This document shows, piece after piece, positions 16,904 to 20,784 of a stretch of DNA of 20,784 nt (the stretch's first letter is position 1; every line of letters starts with the position of its first letter). The stretch covers positions 5,046,473-5,067,256 of the forward strand of contig BFEA01000018.1 of the NCBI GenBank assembly GCA_003427395.1. Direction: 5' to 3'. Both the position numbers and the translations under genes were made by a program. The notes beneath the pieces were generated by a model that saw nothing but the letters and a program-made list of their open reading frames with translations, had not been told where the DNA came from and ran no database searches. Source of the stretch: Chara braunii (taxonomy: Eukaryota > Streptophyta > Charophyceae > Charales > Characeae).

Positions 16904-18029
16904 ATGGGCCCATGGGGAAGATGGTCGTATGACTCAAATCAACCTACCATCCCCTGTTCTAATGCCGAACCGTTATCTACGAGGTCAACGGAAACTAATC
17001 AGTTACTCTGCAAAGGTAAGAGGATAATATTATGGGTCGTGTACGAGCCTGCCACTCCCATGATCAGCCAATTGCCCTTTGACCCACGGGAATGGGAGTG
17101 GGACATGGGCGGGGAAAGAAAACTGCAAATATTATGGCAGTACACACTGTCAGTCAAAAATGGCTACAGACAGGGTAGAAAAGAAACACAGATCTTCGAC
17201 CCAATCAAAGCGAGATGGGCCAGAGATTCTCCACTGGAAACAGAGGAGCTGCATATTAAGCTCAACTGGGGAACATATTCATGTATCCGACCAACTAACC
17301 TCATTATTTAATTAAGCCCTCCAATGGCAAATCGTCCACCGATGCTTGCCAACTCCGCACAGTGACTCCGAGTGGTTCACATCAAGACCAAACCTTGAAG
17401 AGACGCGGGCTCCTCTCCCCCCTTTGCACCTTCTGTGGGAATTTGGGAAAAGTTCCCCCTCCAAACGCTGGGCCACAGTGGACCATTGCCTTTTGGACTG
17501 CGACTGCCCCATCATGGGAGCCCAACTGTGGGCCCGGGATGGTGGGACGCAGCATGGCACTACCTTACAGGCAGTGCCACTCGACTGCCATGGGACCTCA
17601 AGACCATCCTCCTGGGAGAAATGCCCCCACAATCTGCCACATGGTCTCCCTTCATGACTAATCTGTTCAAAATCACTCGGTTGCCAATGCTGATGGCGGC
17701 ATGGAGGATGACATGTGCCCATCAACTTAAACAATACACATTTCAAATTGGATATACGGAGGAAAGAGCCGCGGTCGTCGAAGCGATCACAACAAACACG
17801 CAATGCCATCATGATGCTGCATGGAAGGAGCTTAAACAAATGCTGGCAAAAGAACCTGAAGAAAAAACAAAACGTAGTGACCTTGCAGCAAACTTCCGGA
17901 CAGTATGGGTGCACAATCATGCCGAGAGTCTGTGAGAGACTCTGCGAACTGGACCAACACAAGGTACACAACCACCTAAGGTGGAAACCATGGCTATCCA
18001 CAGAAAACCAATGGCAGCGAGTCCAGTGA
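16904..18029 (+). pseudogene. LINE ORF2 C-terminal (zf-RVT) region, frameshifted
   Basis: The first part (to 17311) has a W-x-W pattern (PREWEWDMGG), then YTLSVKNGYRQG and FDPIKARWARDSPLETEEL, matching the stretch before the zinc-binding domain of plant LINE reverse transcriptases. One base shifted comes ALQWQIVHRCLPTPHSDSEW (from 17317), the usual helix ahead of the zinc site. CTFC is at 17425-17436 in one frame, and VDHCLLDC (17478-17501), which supplies His and Cys, is in another. Further coding-like sequence (MAAWRMTCAHQLKQYTFQIG; AAWKELKQMLAKEPEEK) continues to about 17935 and, shifted again, to a stop at 18027-18029 after LRWKPWLSTENQW. At least three frameshifts make it a pseudogene. 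No RT core is seen upstream. Confidence 0.6.
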
Positions 18030-18603
18030 CTGCCACGTGCAATTTCACATTTTCCCCTTCCAACCGACCAATTTCATTCTACTCTAGGAAGATCCCATGC
18101 AGCCCTCCCTGCCCCCCCATCTCACCCTTCTCATCCGCCTCCCACCACCCCCTCTTACTTCTTCCCACGCCCTCAAGCTGTGTCCCGACCAAGCATTGAC
18201 TCCCTCCCGAAGAAACTGACAACCTCAGCTAGGGATCAGGAGGAACAGCAGCAGTGATAGGTCACGTGGCGTGGAGTGCGCAGTCCGAACACAATATCGT
18301 GAAGGAGAGACTGGGACATCCGAAGGCCAAAAGGCTCGTCACGGTGCCAAGACATAGTACCTGTGTGGGCACTAACACTGGTGACACTGGGTTCCTGAGG
18401 CCTCTCCATAATGAACACTGAGCAGCTGATTGACAACATAACGTGGAGTCTTGGAGATGGGGGTGGCAGATGGAACCACGTCAGGGTTTGAGGATCTGTG
18501 GGTATAAAGACACAACTGATGCACAAGGGAGATGGAGATAGGGCCAACGCAGGTAGAAACAGGACAACAACACAGCGCAATCAGCAATGACTACCTACAA
18601 TAC
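18030..18603. other. C-rich then mixed noncoding sequence
   Basis: May be LINE 3' UTR (18030-18200, C/T-rich). Open frames on the - strand at 18236-18587 overlap each other and show no motif. Confidence 0.35.
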
Positions 18604-18652
18604 AGATTGAGCCACGAAAAAAAAAAAAAAAAAAAAAAAAAGATTGAGCCAC
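18604..18652 (+). mobile_element. Poly(A)25 tract between 12-bp direct repeats (tail-only insertion candidate)
   Basis: AGATTGAGCCAC occurs at 18604-18615 and 18641-18652. One G plus A's lie between, and the sequence after each repeat again begins (G)AAAA. Confidence 0.75.
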
Positions 18653-18775
18653 AAAAGAGAGGGCGGATGAAACCGGATGTCTGTAGGGTGGGATTTAAGG
18701 GTACTGAATCAGATATGAAAGGAAGGACAACATAACTTCATATAGAGGTGACAGGCTGACCATGCTCCTCTGCAA

Positions 18776-18832
18776 CAGAGTTGGCGCATACGGTGTCACA
18801 AGAGAGTCGGAGCATAGGGTGTCACACAAGAG
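18776..18832 (+). repeat. 29-30 bp tandem repeat, two copies
   Basis: AGAGTYGGMGCATA-GGTGTCAC..AAGAG occurs twice in tandem. Confidence 0.7.
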
Positions 18833-19103
18833 TTAATATTCCGAAGGCTTGTAGAGTAGGGTTTAGGGTTTAAGGCAGCTGATAAAAAATAACAGTCGAC
18901 ACAACTTACCCCGGGACTTAATAACAGGATCATGACAGATTGTGGGGCTATACTAGGGGTCGGTGTACCAGATCCCTCACAATGGAGGTGGGCGGGGTAG
19001 GTAGGGCAGGACCATTTCTGGTCAATACAAACCACAAGTCATAAGGACATGTTATATCCAGCGCATCTGAACTGCTAGTAGAGCTATGAAAAGGCGGACA
19101 TAA
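18833..19103. other. Intergenic, nothing recognised
   Basis: No coding or repeat signal that I can support. Confidence 0.4.
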
Positions 19104-19105
19104 TG

Positions 19106-19280
19106 TAATAAAATGGGACGCTGGGCCCGGTTCCCAGCAGGTGCAGCTCCCCACCAGTAGATGGAGCCTTCACACACAGGGCTCTGCTTAGCGAGGATGC
19201 TCTTAGTAGTACCAACTCGCTAAGCAGCTCACCCAAGCCTCAAGTTTCCTCTATAAAAACAAAGAAACAAACAAAAAAAA
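19106..19280 (+). mobile_element. SINE-like family B, copy 2
   Basis: AATGGGACGCTGGGCCCGGT and CAGCAGGTGCAGCTCCCCAC match copy 1 at 13060. The element ends in an A-rich tail with C and G interruptions near 19255-19280. It contains a perfect 12-bp stem, CTGCTTAGCGAG (19184-19195) and CTCGCTAAGCAG (19216-19227), around a 20-base loop. Confidence 0.55.
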
Positions 19281-19348
19281 TCATCCAAAGCAAACACAGC
19301 AACCAAGCCAAAACGCTAGTATCACTGGCAAGCGGCCTCAATTTCCTC

Positions 19349-19467
19349 AAAAGATACTGTACAACGCACCAGTGAGACAAGAAGCAAAGATACCGTACAA
19401 CCGTACTATAACGTGCCAGTCCGAGTTGAAAAAAAAAAAAAAAACCGTGCCAGTAAGACAAGGAACA
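19349..19467 (+). repeat. Imperfect tandem repeat interrupted by poly(A)
   Basis: AAGATACTGTACAACGCACCAGTGAGACAAG and its next copy AAGATACCGTACAACCGTAC...CGTGCCAGT are related. The second is broken by CCGAGTTG plus A16 before continuing AAGACAAGG. Confidence 0.65.
19412..19454 (+). mobile_element. Poly(A)16 tract between 9-bp direct repeats (tail-only insertion candidate)
   Basis: CGTGCCAGT at 19412-19420 and 19446-19454 enclose CCGAGTTG, A16 and C. The uninterrupted tandem copy (19364-19385) serves as an empty site. Confidence 0.65.
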
Positions 19468-19534
19468 ACATCTAAAAAATTTTCTATGCGGAGAATGCGC
19501 GTCTAAAACGACACAGCAATTGTCTTCAACCCAG

Positions 19535-19570
19535 CAGGCCGAGGCTTGAAACCAACAGGCCGAGGCTTGA
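19535..19570 (+). repeat. 15-bp direct repeat pair
   Basis: CAGGCCGAGGCTTGA at 19535-19549 and 19556-19570. Confidence 0.85.
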
Positions 19571-19674
19571 TCACTCAGAACTTGCTGCCATTGCCGAGAT
19601 GAACATCGCCGCTGGCAGCTCGCTGGATTCCATCAACAAGTTGTAATCGACGTCGCTGTCAAGCGTAGGATAAG

Positions 19675-19763
19675 CTTGAAGTGTGTGACAGTCTCCCACT
19701 ACGACGATCGCAGTGCCAGCAGCAAACTTGAAGTGTGTGACAGTTTCCCACTACGACGATCGC
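19675..19763 (+). repeat. 37-bp direct repeat pair
   Basis: CTTGAAGTGTGTGACAGT... CCACTACGACGATCGC at 19675-19711 and 19727-19763 with one mismatch, 52 bp apart. Confidence 0.9.
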
Positions 19764-19789
19764 TCCAGAGTCCAGAGTCCAGAGTCCAG
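19764..19789 (+). repeat. (TCCAGAG)3.6 minisatellite
   Basis: Three perfect heptamers and a partial one directly after the 37-bp repeat. Confidence 0.9.
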
Positions 19790-20686
19790 CCGTCACAGGC
19801 TGCTCCTGAAAAAGCACAGGGAACAGGAAAACCCCGGGGCCCGGGCCCGGTCCTACGAAAGTTCCATATCAAAGTCAACGGGACAACGCCCCTGATTAGT
19901 TCCACAAGTTTTGTGACACCATCCGGCGACCACCCCCCTACTGCCCATACGTTGTAACCTCATCCCTCGTGGTTACAGATATTCCTGACAAGAGTCAGTT
20001 GCAAAACTTGGAATTAGCCAAAAAAAAGCAATGGCCATAATTGGCCACGCAACACTCAGAACTGTCTCAGCGTGCCCCTCCTACTAGTAGACTAGACTAG
20101 CAGTAATGCCCGTGCGCTCCACCCCTGCGTCCACCCCCCAGGCTGCGCCACCGTAGCCAGTCCAAAGCTGTGTTCTGGCATATATGATAATATGAGGTCA
20201 ACTAATGAATCAGATGCCATCATTGCCATGATTGGCCGTCAACTTCGTCATCGCGATCCTCCCACGGAACGATGCATTAGCGCCGCACACCAAATGCACT
20301 TTTGTCGCAGCAGCCAGAATTTCGAAATTCGATATGACCCTGGCAGTGAGGCAAAAGCTGTTCTGTTTACTTTTCTGCATAACATAGTTTTTGAATTTAG
20401 TTTTGAATTTTTTTTTACCTTTTTTTCACAGGGACTTTCCATGACCCTTGCCCAGCTGGGCTGCCCGGGCTCGTAGCCCAGACAAGTGGAAGTATAGGAG
20501 GCCCAAGCTTTTCGGGCTTCAGGGGCTTGAAGCCGAAGTTGGTGGCAACTTTGCAAGCTATGAAACCGTGTGCTGATTGCGCACAGCGGCACAGGCTCTG
20601 CGCTCAAAAATTGAGCTCCACTCAATTCCGCTGAAAGGAGGGGGGGGGTAGGGGGCCAGCAGACCCGGGCAGGGGGCCAGGAAATG
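19790..20686. other. No recognisable gene
   Basis: A 94-codon + frame (20192-20476) and a longer antisense frame (20248-20778) overlap; neither has motifs. Small hairpins occur, such as CTGGGCT/AGCCCAG near 20455-20481. A G-rich tract lies at 20638-20680. Confidence 0.4.

Positions 20687-20721
<35 letters not shown>
20687..20721 (+). repeat. (GATA)n(GA)n microsatellite
   Basis: About four GATA units followed by nine GA units near the right edge. Confidence 0.95.
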
Positions 20722-20784
20722 CACAACTCCCAACCCCCCTGAACCCCCGAACTGCCGACCTAACCCCTCAAACCCCAACCCCCC

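Noticed and set aside
17312-18001. 229-codon - strand open frame opposite the LINE fragment
   Set aside because: The + strand shows recognisable LINE ORF2 motifs, so the antisense frame is taken as chance.
20248-20778. 176-codon - strand open frame at the right end
   Set aside because: It runs through the (GATA)n(GA)n microsatellite and low-complexity sequence and has no motif.

Overview
The window looks like nuclear DNA of a eukaryote, most likely a plant or streptophyte alga (a Chara-like alga is only a guess). It has spliceosomal-type intron borders, plant-style MITEs, a tRNA-derived SINE, LINE fragments, long A/T homopolymers, (GATA)n/(GA)n/(CT)n microsatellites and scattered N bases. 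There is no intact cellular gene, no rRNA or true tRNA gene and no CRISPR. Everything recognisable is transposon-derived and most of it is broken.

Region 1 (1-6196, + strand) is a large decayed multi-exon gene. A single reading frame runs from the left edge to 3193 with only in-frame stops and no frameshift. It carries a tentative permuted-methyltransferase-like domain, then a Pro/Gly/Ser-rich and a Glu/Asp-rich tail. A candidate phase-1 intron (4132-5163) contains a 341-bp tandem duplication. The last part (5439-6196) is a Ulp1/SENP-type C48 cysteine peptidase domain that keeps His, Asp and Gln but has Tyr where the nucleophilic Cys should be. Ulp1-like proteases fused to other domains are common in large plant DNA transposons, so a transposon gene is the best explanation; no transposase is visible here.

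Region 2 (6197-9560) holds AT-rich noncoding sequence with short tandem repeats, a degenerate five-copy repeat, and on the - strand a LINE ORF1-like gene (8578-7108: acidic N-terminus, RRM/DUF4283-like segment, CCHC-type knuckle). That gene is broken by a one-base shift and a stop, and no RT lies behind it. An 89-bp tandem repeat sits upstream of it.

Region 3 (9560-12700) is a cluster of non-autonomous DNA elements: a Tourist-like MITE with TAA duplications, a 430-bp TIR element with subterminal motifs, a near-perfect 47-bp hairpin element and a 194-bp TIR element.

Region 4 (12700-20784) is dominated by retroposons: two SINE-like families, a frameshifted LINE ORF2 C-terminal region (about 16904-18029, + strand), microsatellites and minor tandem repeats.

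The most unusual signal lies across 9.5-19.5 kb. At least six poly(A)/poly(T) tracts are bracketed by direct repeats with almost nothing else between the repeats, as expected if retrotransposition machinery inserted poly(A) tails alone. For three of them an uninterrupted related copy of the target exists inside this same window.
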